This document shows positions 15,876-23,581 of a stretch of DNA of 28,877 nt, piece by piece (the stretch's first letter is position 1; every line of letters begins with the position of its first letter). Position numbers and translations under genes: made by a program. The notes beneath the pieces are model-generated. The model did not search any database. It had not been told where the DNA came from and saw only the letters and a program-made list of their open reading frames with translations. Source of the DNA: CAYQMF01 sp964418595 (GTDB taxonomy: Bacteria; Planctomycetota; UBA1135; UBA2386). The stretch lies in contig CAYQMF010000086.1 of assembly GCA_964418595.1 (NCBI GenBank), forward strand, positions 1 through 28,877, in the 5' to 3' direction.

Positions 15876-16547
15876 GTGCGCGTCGCGCGCATCCTGAGCG
15901 ACGCGGCGTTCTGGCTGGTCTGGGCGACGGTGGGGACCGCGATCCGGCTCGCCTTTCGAGTCCGTGTCGAAGGCGAGCCCCTGCCGCGTGGCCCCTGCGT
16001 CCTGGTCGCCAACCACACTTCGTACCTGGACCCGATCGTGCTCGCCGCAGTGATCCGGCGAAGGATTGCGTTCCTGACCACCGCGACGGTTTGCAGCAAG
16101 CCGACGGTGGGCTGGTTCCTGCGCCTCTGCCGTTCGATCCCGGTACAGGTGCGTGGCGGCAACCGCGACGCGATGCGGCGCGCGCGCGAGGTGCTCGCCG
16201 GTGGCGGTCTGCTCGGCGTGTTCCCGGAGGGCGGCATCAGCCGGGACGGCAAGCTCCTGCTGGGCAACCCCGGCGCTGTGGCGCTCGCGTTGGCGGGCAA
16301 CGTTCCGATCGTACCGATCGGTCTGCTGGGCGCGTCCGCAGCGCTGCCACCCTGGAGCCTCCGGCCGCGGCTGCGGCGGATCACCGTGCGCGTCGGCGCG
16401 CCCCTGCCGGCCGTCGATCCCGAGGGCGCGGTCGAGGGTCGCCGGCACCGGCTCCGTGCCGTCACACGTCAGGTGATGGATGCGATCGCGACCCTGAGCG
16501 ATCAGCCGAGTCGCGAGCAGACGCTGGAAGACCAGACAATCCGGTAG
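15876..16547 (+). CDS. 1-acyl-sn-glycerol-3-phosphate acyltransferase family protein (PlsC-like)
   Basis: Such enzymes transfer an acyl chain to lysophosphatidic acid or a related acceptor at the inner membrane. The 223-residue protein has the catalytic HX4D box NHTSYLDP (His47, Asp52), the glycerophosphate-binding block VFPEGGISRDG (115-125) and the final VPIVPIGLLGAS strand. A hydrophobic N-terminal segment (about 8-25) could anchor it. The start is a GTG at 15876, 4 nt after the TPR gene stop; it is the first codon giving the usual N-terminus. The C-terminal tail after residue 200 is hydrophilic. The acceptor is not determined by sequence; it could act on lyso-ornithine lipid instead. Confidence 0.9.
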   Translation: MRVARILSDAAFWLVWATVGTAIRLAFRVRVEGEPLPRGPCVLVANHTSYLDPIVLAAVIRRRIAFLTTATVCSKPTVGWFLRLCRSIPVQVRGGNRDAMRRAREVLAGGGLLGVFPEGGISRDGKLLLGNPGAVALALAGNVPIVPIGLLGASAALPPWSLRPRLRRITVRVGAPLPAVDPEGAVEGRRHRLRAVTRQVMDAIATLSDQPSREQTLEDQTIR

Positions 16548-16610
16548 AGATCCGACCATCTCGTTTCGCTTTGGGAGGCAGGCGCGGGTTGCGCCGCCGG
16601 AGAGAGCCCG

Positions 16611-17165
16611 ATGGTCGAGACGACTGGAAGAGCGATCGAGTGCCCGGCGGCGCGTGCCCATGAAGTGGCGCGGCGCTTCCTCTACCGCTGGCGTGATCCG
16701 CGCACGGCGAGCCTCGCGGACGATCTGGCCCAACAGGCGACGTTCCTCGCGCTCCGCAGCCTGGACACGTTGCACGATCCCACGCGTCTCGCGGCGCTCG
16801 TGCGCACCATCGTCCGTCGGATCCGCCATCGCGCGCTCCTCCGCGCCCACACGCGCGAGGTTCTGGCAACCGATCTCGACGGCGGACTCCCCGAACCGCT
16901 GACGCGAAGACCCGAAGCCGGCGCGGTGCACGTGCGCGGGCGTTGGATCGAACGCGAGCGCATCCTGCCCATGCTCGAGTTCGCGTTGTCGCGCCTGCCC
17001 CCGCTGAACGCCCGCCTGCTGCGTGAGTACTACGGCGGCGAGTCGTGTCGCGCCCTCGCCGCTCGACACCGTCTGACGCTCGACACGGTCAAGGTCCGGC
17101 TGCACCGCAGCCGCCGGCGTGTGCGGGAGATGCTCGAGCACCAAGTCTGCGCGCTGCGGGCGTGA
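16611..17165 (+). CDS. ECF-type RNA polymerase sigma factor
   Basis: A 184-residue sigma-70 family protein lacking regions 1 and 3. Region 2 covers about residues 15-80, with ADDLAQQATFLALRSLDTL in the position of the core-binding/-10-recognition helices, and region 4 covers about 118-172, with LPPLNARLLREYYGGESCRALAARH and the helix-turn-helix DTVKVRLHRSRRRVRE that contacts the -35 element. A GGAGAG ribosome site (16599-16604) supports the ATG at 16611. No anti-sigma factor with a zinc-binding or transmembrane signature is adjacent; the next gene encodes an exported helical protein. The signal that controls it is therefore not visible. Confidence 0.9.
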   Translation: MVETTGRAIECPAARAHEVARRFLYRWRDPRTASLADDLAQQATFLALRSLDTLHDPTRLAALVRTIVRRIRHRALLRAHTREVLATDLDGGLPEPLTRRPEAGAVHVRGRWIERERILPMLEFALSRLPPLNARLLREYYGGESCRALAARHRLTLDTVKVRLHRSRRRVREMLEHQVCALRA

Positions 17166-17213
17166 CGGGGAGGTCCCGTCGCTCCGCGCGCAATCCCTGT
17201 TGGAGACCTGACC

Positions 17214-18077
17214 ATGATGAACCTTCGCATTGCATCGATTCCCATCTCGCTGATCGCCTGCCTCTTCGCGGCAGGCCTGGCCGCCCAGGTGGCGTCGCCG
17301 CCCGCCGTCACCGGCAAGAGCGCCCTTGCCGAGGCGCGCAAGCTCGTCGACCAGATCAAGGGGTTGGCCGGCCCCGAGCGCAACGCGGCGCTCGAGGCTG
17401 CGGCGCGCGCCCACATGCAGGTGGCCGAGACCTTCCAGGCCGAAGTTGCGGTAGCGGCGGAGGCTGCGTTCGAGGCCGGCGAGCTGTGGCGTCGGCGCGG
17501 TGCGTTGACCGATGCCGAGCCTTGCTACCGCAAGGCGTCGAGTCTCGATCCGGCGCGCTACGACGCCCGCGCCACGCTCGAGGTCGCGCACATCGCGCGC
17601 CGCACGAAGCGATACGACGACGCGGTGCAGCTCTACGGCAAGGTCGCGGGCCTGCAGCCTGCGTCGGCGCGCGCGCAGTCGGCGCGCGAGTGGATCGGCC
17701 GCACGTGGCAGGCTGCCGGTCGCGGTGCCGACGCGGTCACCGCGTTCCGCGCGGCGCTCGACGCGGCGGTGACGCCCTCTGCCGTCGTCTCGTCCGCGGA
17801 CTGGCTCGCCAAGGCCCAGGTGAGCGTGGGCGATCTCACCGCGGCGCGCACGACCCTTGCCGAGGTGGAGGCGCGTCTGGCCAAGGAGGCCGAAGGCGAC
17901 TCTCCCGCCGCGCAGCGCGTGCGCGAGTCGCTCGCGGAGATGTCGGCGCGACGGATGCTGCAGCGCGCGTCCGACAAGAAGACCAACGCCGCTAGCGACG
18001 CGATCGAGGTCGAGGCGGGCGAGGGCGAGGGCGAAGAGACCGGGGGCAACGGTCGCGGCGGGCGTCGCGGCAAGTGA
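17214..18077 (+). CDS. Exported TPR-like alpha-helical repeat protein
   Basis: The 287-residue protein has a signal peptide (MMNLRIASIPISLIACLFAAGLAAQ, cleavage near residue 25). The mature chain is almost wholly helical and Ala/Arg-rich with TPR-like pairs such as AAFEAGELWRRRGALTDAEPCYRKASSLDP (about 84-113) and KRYDDAVQLYGKVAGLQP (about 127-144). The last 40 residues are a Glu/Gly-rich, disordered tail ending GRGGRRGK. GGAG at 17202-17205 suits either of the two adjacent ATG codons; the first is used here. It follows the ECF sigma factor by 48 nt and may be in the same transcript. The function is unknown. Confidence 0.82.
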   Translation: MMNLRIASIPISLIACLFAAGLAAQVASPPAVTGKSALAEARKLVDQIKGLAGPERNAALEAAARAHMQVAETFQAEVAVAAEAAFEAGELWRRRGALTDAEPCYRKASSLDPARYDARATLEVAHIARRTKRYDDAVQLYGKVAGLQPASARAQSAREWIGRTWQAAGRGADAVTAFRAALDAAVTPSAVVSSADWLAKAQVSVGDLTAARTTLAEVEARLAKEAEGDSPAAQRVRESLAEMSARRMLQRASDKKTNAASDAIEVEAGEGEGEETGGNGRGGRRGK

Positions 18078-18078
18078 T

Positions 18079-18106
18079 CCGCGCGGCGAGTGATCCGCCG
18101 GCGCGG
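18079..18106. terminator. Hairpin between convergent genes
   Basis: CCGCGCGGCG at 18079-18088 pairs with CGCCGGCGCGG at 18096-18106 (10 bp, one bulged G) around a 7-nt loop. It occupies most of the 38-nt space between the convergent TPR-like gene and the UDP-glucose dehydrogenase gene, where a bidirectional terminator is expected. No T-run is visible. Confidence 0.5.
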
Positions 18107-18115
18107 GCGCGCGCT

Positions 18116-19417
18116 CTACCGGGTGCCGATGCCGTAGTAGGTGAGACCCTGCGCGCGCATGCGCGCGGGGCTCAGGATGTTCCGGCCGTCGAACACCACG
18201 GGCGTGCGCAGGCGCGCCTTGATCTCCTCCGGATCGGCGTGGCGGAACTCGCTCCACTCGGTCACCAGCGCCAGCGCGTCGGCCCCGTCGAGTGCCCCGA
18301 GCGCCGACTCCGCGTAGCCGATGCGGTCGCCGAGACGCCGTTTGGCTTCCGCCGTGGCCTCCGGATCGAACGCGGTCACGCGCGCGCCGGCGGCGAGCAG
18401 GGCCTCGATCAGGACCAGGCTCGGCGCCTCGCGCATGTCGTCGGTGCGTGGCTTGAACGCCAGCCCCCAGACCGCGATGTGCTTGCCGGCCAGATCGCCG
18501 CCGAAGTGCTTGTGCACCTTGGCGAACATGACCTTCTTCTGGTCCTCGTTCACGGCCTCGACCGCGTGCACGATCTGCGGGCTGTAGCCGTGGCTCTCGG
18601 CGGTGCTCACCAGTGCCCGCACGTCCTTGGGGAAGCACGAGCCGCCGTAGCCGACGCCGGGGAACAGGAAGGCCGAGCCGATGCGCGAATCGGTGGCGAT
18701 GCCCTTGCGCACCTCCGAGACGTCAGCGCCCACCGCCTCGCAGATGCGCGCCATCTCGTTCATGAACGAGATGCGCGTCGCGAGCATCGCGTTGGCCGCG
18801 TACTTCGTCATCTCCGCCGAGCGCGGATCCATCACCAGGATCGGCTTGCCGGTGCGGACGTACGGCGCGTACAGCTCGTGCATCACGTCGCGGGCGCGCG
18901 CGCTGTCGGTGCCGATCACCACGCGATCGGGCTTCATGAAGTCGTCGATGGCGGCACCCTCCTTCAAGAACTCGGGGTTGCTCACCACGTCGAACTCGTG
19001 CTTCGTGTGCCTGGCGATCTCGTCACGCACCTTGGCGTTGGTCCCGACCGGCACGGTGCTCTTGGTGACCACCACGCGGTAGCCGGTCATCTCCCGGCCG
19101 ATCGCCGCCGCGGCGCCGAGCACGTGGCGCAGGTCGGCGCTGCCGTCTTCGTCCTGCGGCGTCCCGACGGCGATGAAGATCACGGTCGCTTTCTGCACCG
19201 CCGCGGGCAGGTCGGTGGAGAAGAAGAGGCGATCCTCCGCGACGTTACGCCGGATCAGTTCGTCCAGGCCGGGCTCGTAGATGGGCACCTGGCCATCCTT
19301 GAGGCGGCGGACCTTGTCGGCGTCCACGTCGACACAGGTGACCCGGTTACCGGTCTCCGCGAAACAGGTCCCGACCACGAGTCCGACGTAGCCGGTGCCG
19401 ATGACAGCGATCTTCAT
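18116..19417 (-). CDS. ugd: UDP-glucose 6-dehydrogenase
   Basis: This cytoplasmic enzyme oxidises UDP-glucose twice with NAD+ to UDP-glucuronate, a precursor of exopolysaccharides and cell-surface glycans. The 433-residue protein carries the NAD motif GTGYVGLVVG (7-16), the conserved YEPGLDEL (48-55), VAVGTP-like FIAVGTPQDEDGSADL (81-96), TKSTVPVGT (118-126) and NPEFLKEG (147-154). Catalytic residues are in place: Lys205 and Asn209 in MTKYAANAM, and the nucleophile Cys261 in GVGYGGSCFPKDVRAL. The UDP-binding C-terminal domain (GLAFKPRTDDMREAPS) is complete. A GDP-mannose dehydrogenase is less likely because of the YGGSCFPKD context. No glycosyltransferase genes are adjacent. Confidence 0.96.
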   Translation of the reverse strand: MKIAVIGTGYVGLVVGTCFAETGNRVTCVDVDADKVRRLKDGQVPIYEPGLDELIRRNVAEDRLFFSTDLPAAVQKATVIFIAVGTPQDEDGSADLRHVLGAAAAIGREMTGYRVVVTKSTVPVGTNAKVRDEIARHTKHEFDVVSNPEFLKEGAAIDDFMKPDRVVIGTDSARARDVMHELYAPYVRTGKPILVMDPRSAEMTKYAANAMLATRISFMNEMARICEAVGADVSEVRKGIATDSRIGSAFLFPGVGYGGSCFPKDVRALVSTAESHGYSPQIVHAVEAVNEDQKKVMFAKVHKHFGGDLAGKHIAVWGLAFKPRTDDMREAPSLVLIEALLAAGARVTAFDPEATAEAKRRLGDRIGYAESALGALDGADALALVTEWSEFRHADPEEIKARLRTPVVFDGRNILSPARMRAQGLTYYGIGTR

Positions 19418-19438
19418 GCGAGGCGAGGCAAGGGGGGT

Positions 19439-19502
19439 GCGGACCGTAACCCATCGCAGCCGGCGGCCGCAACCAAGGGATCGAGTCGCGGGCGGGGTCC
19501 GC
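19439..19502. repeat. Structured intergenic repeat, copy 2
   Basis: The core at 19450-19479 matches 4788-4818 except for one substitution and one missing C (CCCATCGCAGCCGGCGG continuing to CGCAACCAAGGG). Here the core is enclosed by a different inverted repeat, GCGGACC (19439-19445) and GGTCCGC (19496-19502). It lies in the divergent space between ugd and the lipoprotein gene, so it is not restricted to gene ends. A 15-base piece of the core (GCGGCCGGCGGCCGC) also occurs at 23557-23571, perhaps by chance in such GC-rich DNA. Confidence 0.5.
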
Positions 19503-19589
19503 TTGAACGGATCCGGTCAGAATCGGGATGTCCGCGTCGGCGCCGGCGCCGCGTTGCGGCGGGTGGCCGCGAGCGGCTAACTTGTCGGC

Positions 19590-20051
19590 ATGTTCCGTCG
19601 CCTCGCGCTCCTCGTCGCGTTCGCCGTCTCCGGCTGCACTCTCCCGGAGACGGTCGAGAACCTGGAGCGTGAGAACCCGCCACCGGAACTGGGCCGTCCC
19701 ACGTTCGTGCGGATCGCAGCCCGGAGCGGTGCGTGGATCGGTGGCGTGGCGGGCGGCGTGTTCTCGCTCGCGCTGCTGCCGGTCACCTACCCGGTGTCCC
19801 TCCTGGCGGACTGTCCCCTCGGCTACAGCCGCGACGAGTTCCGCTTCGCGCCCGCGAGCATGGGCGCGGCCGCCGGTCACTGGGTCGTGGGGGCACCGTT
19901 CGACGTCCTGCACTGGGTCTTCTACCGGGCCTGGGTGAACCCGAGCTGTGATCCGGCTGGTTACGAATTCGTCCCGATGCGTCCCCCGGTCGGCCCGGGC
20001 CGCGAGACTCTCGCGCCCGCCGGCAAGGCCGAGCAGAGCAAGAACCAGTAG
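19590..20051 (+). CDS. Lipoprotein of unknown function
   Basis: The 153-residue protein begins MFRRLALLVAFAVSGCTLPE, a textbook lipoprotein signal with lipobox VSGC (Cys16). The mature part contains an amphipathic or membrane-associated stretch AWIGGVAGGVFSLALLPVTYPVSLL (about 48-72), two further cysteines (in LLADCPLGYS and NPSCDPAG) and a hydrophobic patch AAGHWVVGAPFDVLHWVFYRAW. I do not recognise a family; the layout recalls small outer-membrane lipoproteins of planctomycetes. Its stop lies only 3 nt from the 3' end of the convergent tRNA-Val gene. Confidence 0.78.
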   Translation: MFRRLALLVAFAVSGCTLPETVENLERENPPPELGRPTFVRIAARSGAWIGGVAGGVFSLALLPVTYPVSLLADCPLGYSRDEFRFAPASMGAAAGHWVVGAPFDVLHWVFYRAWVNPSCDPAGYEFVPMRPPVGPGRETLAPAGKAEQSKNQ

Positions 20052-20054
20052 GAG

Positions 20055-20130
20055 TGGTGGGCGATGCAGGACTCGGACCTGCGACTTTCTGCGTGTAAGG
20101 CAGACGCTCTACCAACTGAGCTAATCGCCC
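20055..20130 (-). tRNA. tRNA-Val (anticodon TAC)
   Basis: Read on the minus strand, the 5' acceptor arm GGGCGAT (20130-20124) pairs with ATCGCCC at 20065-20059. The D arm contains AGCTCAGTTGGTAGAGC, the anticodon stem TCTGC / GCAGA holds the loop CTTACAC with anticodon TAC, and the T arm has GTCGCAGG then TCCGAGTCC. The discriminator A and the 3' CCA (20058-20055) are encoded. All standard arms are complete, so this is a functional valine tRNA reading GUA and related codons. Confidence 0.96.
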
Positions 20131-20188
20131 GCGCGGCGCAGCCTAGCCGGCGCGGACCGCATCGACAACACGACCGCCAAGACCTCCC

Positions 20189-20746
20189 ATGACCCACGAC
20201 CTCGCCACCCTCCTCGCCCGCGTCCAGCAACTCGAACAGCGCAGTCAGCGGCACCGCCGGTTCGCCGGCGCGGCCCTGATCGGTCTTCTTGGCGTGCCGC
20301 TCCTCGCCGCGTTCCTCCAGGATCCCGCAACGCCCAAGCCAGCCGCCTCGACCGACGTCGCGGACGTCGTGCGCGCCAAGGGCTTCGAACTCGTCGACGA
20401 CAAGGGCGTCGTCCGCGGCAGGCTCGGCTTCCACAAGGACGGCGGCTCCGAGCTGCGACTCTTCGATGCCGCGGGCAAGGTGCGCGCTCGGCTCGGGATC
20501 CACAAGGACTCCGATCCCCTGCTCACCCTGGTCGATGGCGAAGACCACAACCGCGTGTCGCTGATCTACGACAGCAACCCGCACATCGTGCTGCACCAGA
20601 AGGGCGGCAAGCCGATCGTGCACCTGACGGCGGGGGAGACCGGTGCGGCGAGCCTGCTCTTCACCCACGTCGACGGCAACCACAACGCCGGCATCGGCAT
20701 CCACACGAGCGGCGACGGGTTCCTGATCCAGCGCAAGAATCAGTGA
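20189..20746 (+). CDS. Membrane-anchored beta-repeat protein of unknown function
   Basis: The 185-residue protein has a short coiled-coil-like N-terminus (DLATLLARVQQLEQRSQRH), one transmembrane helix (about 26-43, GAALIGLLGVPLLAAFL) and a periplasmic part made of about five repeats of 22-25 residues: FELVDDKGVVRGRLGFHKDG, RLFDAAGKVRARLGIHKDS, LTLVDGEDHNRVSLIYDSN and two weaker ones. The pattern of hydrophobic-D-x-x-G-x-x-R-x-x-L strands suggests a beta-solenoid or beta-helix. Such repeats with one membrane helix are found in several uncharacterised bacterial proteins; no catalytic motif is visible. It starts 58 nt from the tRNA gene 5' end and is transcribed away from it. Confidence 0.78.
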   Translation: MTHDLATLLARVQQLEQRSQRHRRFAGAALIGLLGVPLLAAFLQDPATPKPAASTDVADVVRAKGFELVDDKGVVRGRLGFHKDGGSELRLFDAAGKVRARLGIHKDSDPLLTLVDGEDHNRVSLIYDSNPHIVLHQKGGKPIVHLTAGETGAASLLFTHVDGNHNAGIGIHTSGDGFLIQRKNQ

Positions 20747-20756
20747 CCTGATGACG

Positions 20757-20793
20757 ACGCGGCCCGGCGCACCAAAGGTGGGCCGTGCCGCGT
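20757..20793. terminator. First of two adjacent hairpins between convergent genes
   Basis: ACGCGGC (20757-20763) pairs with GCCGCGT (20787-20793); inside it CGGC/GCCG and ACC/GGT also pair, separated by mismatches, with an AAA loop. Together with the following hairpin it fills the 101-nt convergent space. It probably terminates the beta-repeat gene. Confidence 0.5.
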
Positions 20794-20795
20794 GC

Positions 20796-20819
20796 GCCGG
20801 CGACCGCGGGGTCGCCGGC
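20796..20819. terminator. Second of two adjacent hairpins between convergent genes
   Basis: A perfect 10-bp inverted repeat, GCCGGCGACC / GGTCGCCGGC, with a GCGG tetraloop lies 28 nt past the stop of the minus-strand secreted protein. It is the strongest simple hairpin I found in the window and a good candidate for a bidirectional terminator, although without a T-run. Confidence 0.55.
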
Positions 20820-20847
20820 AGTCGGCGTCGCGTTCAGCGCGAGCCGA

Positions 20848-23403
20848 TCAGAAGTTGCCGCCGATCAGCGTGTCCAGCGCGTTGCTGTGCACGATCGGGA
20901 TGGTCGTGCCGGCGCCGAAGTCGACGATCGCCGACTGCGTGTAGACGTGCGAACTGATCAGCCCCGTGTTGTTCGGCAGGTTGACGGTCACGCCTCCCGC
21001 ACCGGAAGCATTCGTGGCGAAGCCGATCGAGACGTCGACGCTGACGCACAGCAAGCAGCTCGGGCCCATCCCGATGAACCCGAGGTTCAGCGGCAGGGGG
21101 AAGCTGTTGTAGGTCGTGCGCGACGCGCCGAGGTACATCACCGCCCCCGCGTTGGCCGCGGCGTTGGTGATCCGCCACGAGATCGCGTTGCCGATCTCAG
21201 GCGTGCCGGAACCGCCGTGCGACGGGATGCGGCCCGCCGTGCCCGGGCAGCCGGAGCAGAACGCGGTGAAACTGCCGTTCACGTGCGTGTAGTACACGGC
21301 CGTCGCGGTCTCGACAGCGGTGTCCACGAGCACGTTGATCGTCGTCTGGCCCAACGGCTGGTTGACGCCGTTGAGGATCCACTGCTTGAACGGGTTGGCA
21401 CCGTTGGCTGCGGGCGCCGTCAGGCCGACCGTCACGCCGTCCTTGTAGAGGCGGTCGAATGCAGTCGTTCCGTTCTGCGCGCCGTTGAGGTCGGCGAGCG
21501 ACACCGTGATCGCGATCCCGGAGGTCGGGTTGCTCGACCGCACCTGCAGCGTGCGGCGCGCAAGGTAGCGCGCCTCGGCGGTGTCGTCGAGGTTGCCGAT
21601 GTCCGCCACCGTCAGCACGCGCTGATCGACCGGCTGTAGGGAGCCGAGCAGGACCCACCGGTCGAACACGTAGGTCGTCGCGCCCGACACGTGCGTGGCC
21701 GGAGCCGTCAGCTCGTAGCCCTGGCGCGGCGAGTACACGCGGTTGAAGTTGGTGTTGCCGTTCTTGGCGCCGTTGCGATCGGTGACATCGACGGTGATCG
21801 CGACGCCGGTGATCGGGGTCGATGAGACCGCGAGGTTGACGTACGTCGGGGCGTTGGACTCACGGCCGAACCACACGTACTGCGGTTCGGAGTTCGCGTT
21901 GTTGCCGCCGCCACGCATCTTCATGCCGGTGGCGACGAACGTGTTCGTACTGTGGCTGTGGCGCTGGACGCTGAAGTAGTCGCCCCACACCGCCGAGTTC
22001 GGGCTCGAGTCGCCGCTGTACCAGCTCCCGCTCTGCCCGTGGAAGTTCGGCAAGCAGGAGTCGACGATGAAGTAGAAGTTCGTCGGGTGCAGCGTCGAGA
22101 CGTTGCTGCCGATCGCCGTGGTCACGCCGATGTCGCCCGAAGCGTTCACCGCGGCGGCCGGATACATGAAGTCGTAGGTCGTGCTCCACGTATCCTGCGT
22201 CGAGGTCAGCGTGTTGGTCGCGCTGCTGATGCGGATCGTGCGCACGAACACCTGCGTCTGGCCGCCCTGGGCGCCGCTGTGCCACATGAACCCGTACTCA
22301 CCGGACGTGGAGTACCCGCCCGTGATGCGGCTGTCGGCCCGCCCGCCCCAGTTCACGCCGTTGGGGCCGATGGCCGAGTAGGAGCTGGTCCAGGAGGGCA
22401 CGGTGATGTCGGTCCAGGAGATCGTGTTGGTGGCGTCGGGCCAACGGTACGCCCGCGTCGACGTCGTGCTGCGGTGCTCGGCGAAGTACATCGTCGTCGT
22501 CGCGTTCTGCGTGAGCCGGTACGACGCACCACCGGAAAGGCCGGTCGCGCTGCGCGAGTAGCTGTAGGCGACCGAGCCGCCGGCGGCCAGATCGGTGAGC
22601 GACATGCGCCAGACCACGGCGTCCTGGAACACGCTGCTCGAGTTGAAGATGTTGGAGGCGCAGAACAGGAACCCGTTGCTGTACGCGATGTCGGGGAAGT
22701 CCATCCACTCGCCGAGGCCACGACCGAAGCTGCTCGGCGTCATGTAGTAGCTGTGCCACGAGCCGTTCGAGCCGACCTGCATGTCGTCGCGGCCGTTGGC
22801 GATCGCGATGCGCTGGCCGGCCTGCTGGGTCGTACCGCTGTAGCTGTATTGCAGGAGCCAGACCGTGATGTCGTGCGACGGGATGTAGAGCGCGCGCTGG
22901 TCGCAGCAGAAGCCGCCGTCGACGGCGCTGAACGTCGTGTACGGGTTGACGTAGGTCCAGGTCTGGCCGCTGTCGATGGAGCGGGCCGCGTACCAGTTGC
23001 CGGTCTGCAGGATGGTGTCGCGCGCCTGGGCGACTGACGGCTCGCCGATGGCCGACGTGCTGGCGCCCGCCGGCTCGACAACCGAGTACTTGAAGAAGTT
23101 CAGGTCGCAGGGCGCCTCCGGGGGGAAGGCGGCGTCGTGCCCCCTGGTTTCCGGACTGTTCGGCTGAGGGAGCGTGCCAGTGCCGATCGGAATCGGCGGC
23201 ATGCTCTTGCGGTGGTCGTGGGGGGTGGCGTCCTCGCCCAGGACGCGGGGTGGCGGAGGGACGAGAGGTCCGTCCGCGGGCAGCGCCGCTTCAGGGAACA
23301 CGACGCCGTGCGAAACGGTCGTGCTGCCATCTTGGGCAGCGAGACCGACAGACAGCCAGCCGGCCAGGGGCAGGCAGGCGACGAGAGGGAGACGGTGGTT
23401 CAT
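20848..23403 (-). CDS. Large secreted protein: propeller-like domain, two beta repeats, planctomycete-type C-terminal domain
   Basis: The 851-residue protein has a signal peptide (MNHRLPLVACLPLAGWLSVGLAAQ). A Pro-rich linker (about 35-90) precedes a beta-rich region (about 100-515) that looks like a sialidase-type propeller: it contains an Asp-box-like RSIDSGQTWT (141-150) and DFPDIAYSNGFLF. Two homologous modules of about 90 residues follow: 521-612 (ITGVAITVDVTDRNGAKNG) and 618-705 (TSGIAITVSLADLNGAQNG). The C-terminal domain (710-851) has four Cys in two clusters (FCSGCPG, SCLLCVS) and ends with IVHSNALDTLIGGNF, a signature I associate with secreted planctomycete proteins. No catalytic residues are obvious, so a binding or structural role outside the cell is likelier than a glycosidase. 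The 178-nt space before it includes a hairpin. Confidence 0.8.
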   Translation of the reverse strand: MNHRLPLVACLPLAGWLSVGLAAQDGSTTVSHGVVFPEAALPADGPLVPPPPRVLGEDATPHDHRKSMPPIPIGTGTLPQPNSPETRGHDAAFPPEAPCDLNFFKYSVVEPAGASTSAIGEPSVAQARDTILQTGNWYAARSIDSGQTWTYVNPYTTFSAVDGGFCCDQRALYIPSHDITVWLLQYSYSGTTQQAGQRIAIANGRDDMQVGSNGSWHSYYMTPSSFGRGLGEWMDFPDIAYSNGFLFCASNIFNSSSVFQDAVVWRMSLTDLAAGGSVAYSYSRSATGLSGGASYRLTQNATTTMYFAEHRSTTSTRAYRWPDATNTISWTDITVPSWTSSYSAIGPNGVNWGGRADSRITGGYSTSGEYGFMWHSGAQGGQTQVFVRTIRISSATNTLTSTQDTWSTTYDFMYPAAAVNASGDIGVTTAIGSNVSTLHPTNFYFIVDSCLPNFHGQSGSWYSGDSSPNSAVWGDYFSVQRHSHSTNTFVATGMKMRGGGNNANSEPQYVWFGRESNAPTYVNLAVSSTPITGVAITVDVTDRNGAKNGNTNFNRVYSPRQGYELTAPATHVSGATTYVFDRWVLLGSLQPVDQRVLTVADIGNLDDTAEARYLARRTLQVRSSNPTSGIAITVSLADLNGAQNGTTAFDRLYKDGVTVGLTAPAANGANPFKQWILNGVNQPLGQTTINVLVDTAVETATAVYYTHVNGSFTAFCSGCPGTAGRIPSHGGSGTPEIGNAISWRITNAAANAGAVMYLGASRTTYNSFPLPLNLGFIGMGPSCLLCVSVDVSIGFATNASGAGGVTVNLPNNTGLISSHVYTQSAIVDFGAGTTIPIVHSNALDTLIGGNF

Positions 23404-23520
23404 GATCTTGAGGGTGGACGAGAACGGATGCGCCGGACAGGCGGAGCCTGGGGTACCACTGACCTGATCCGCGCGCGGGCGGTGATGTTACAGGCGAAGT
23501 CGAAAAGGACGCTACCTCCC

Positions 23521-23539
23521 CCGCGCGGCCTGCGCGCGG
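23521..23539 (-). terminator. Hairpin downstream of the PVC-type heme protein gene
   Basis: A perfect 7-bp inverted repeat CCGCGCG / CGCGCGG with a 5-nt loop lies about 43 nt after the stop at 23582 on the minus strand. On that strand a TTTT follows about 12 nt later. It could end the transcript before the secreted-protein gene at 23403. Confidence 0.45.
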
Positions 23540-23581
23540 TCCACCGCATGTGCGTGGCGGCCGGCGGCCGCGGGCGCAGCC

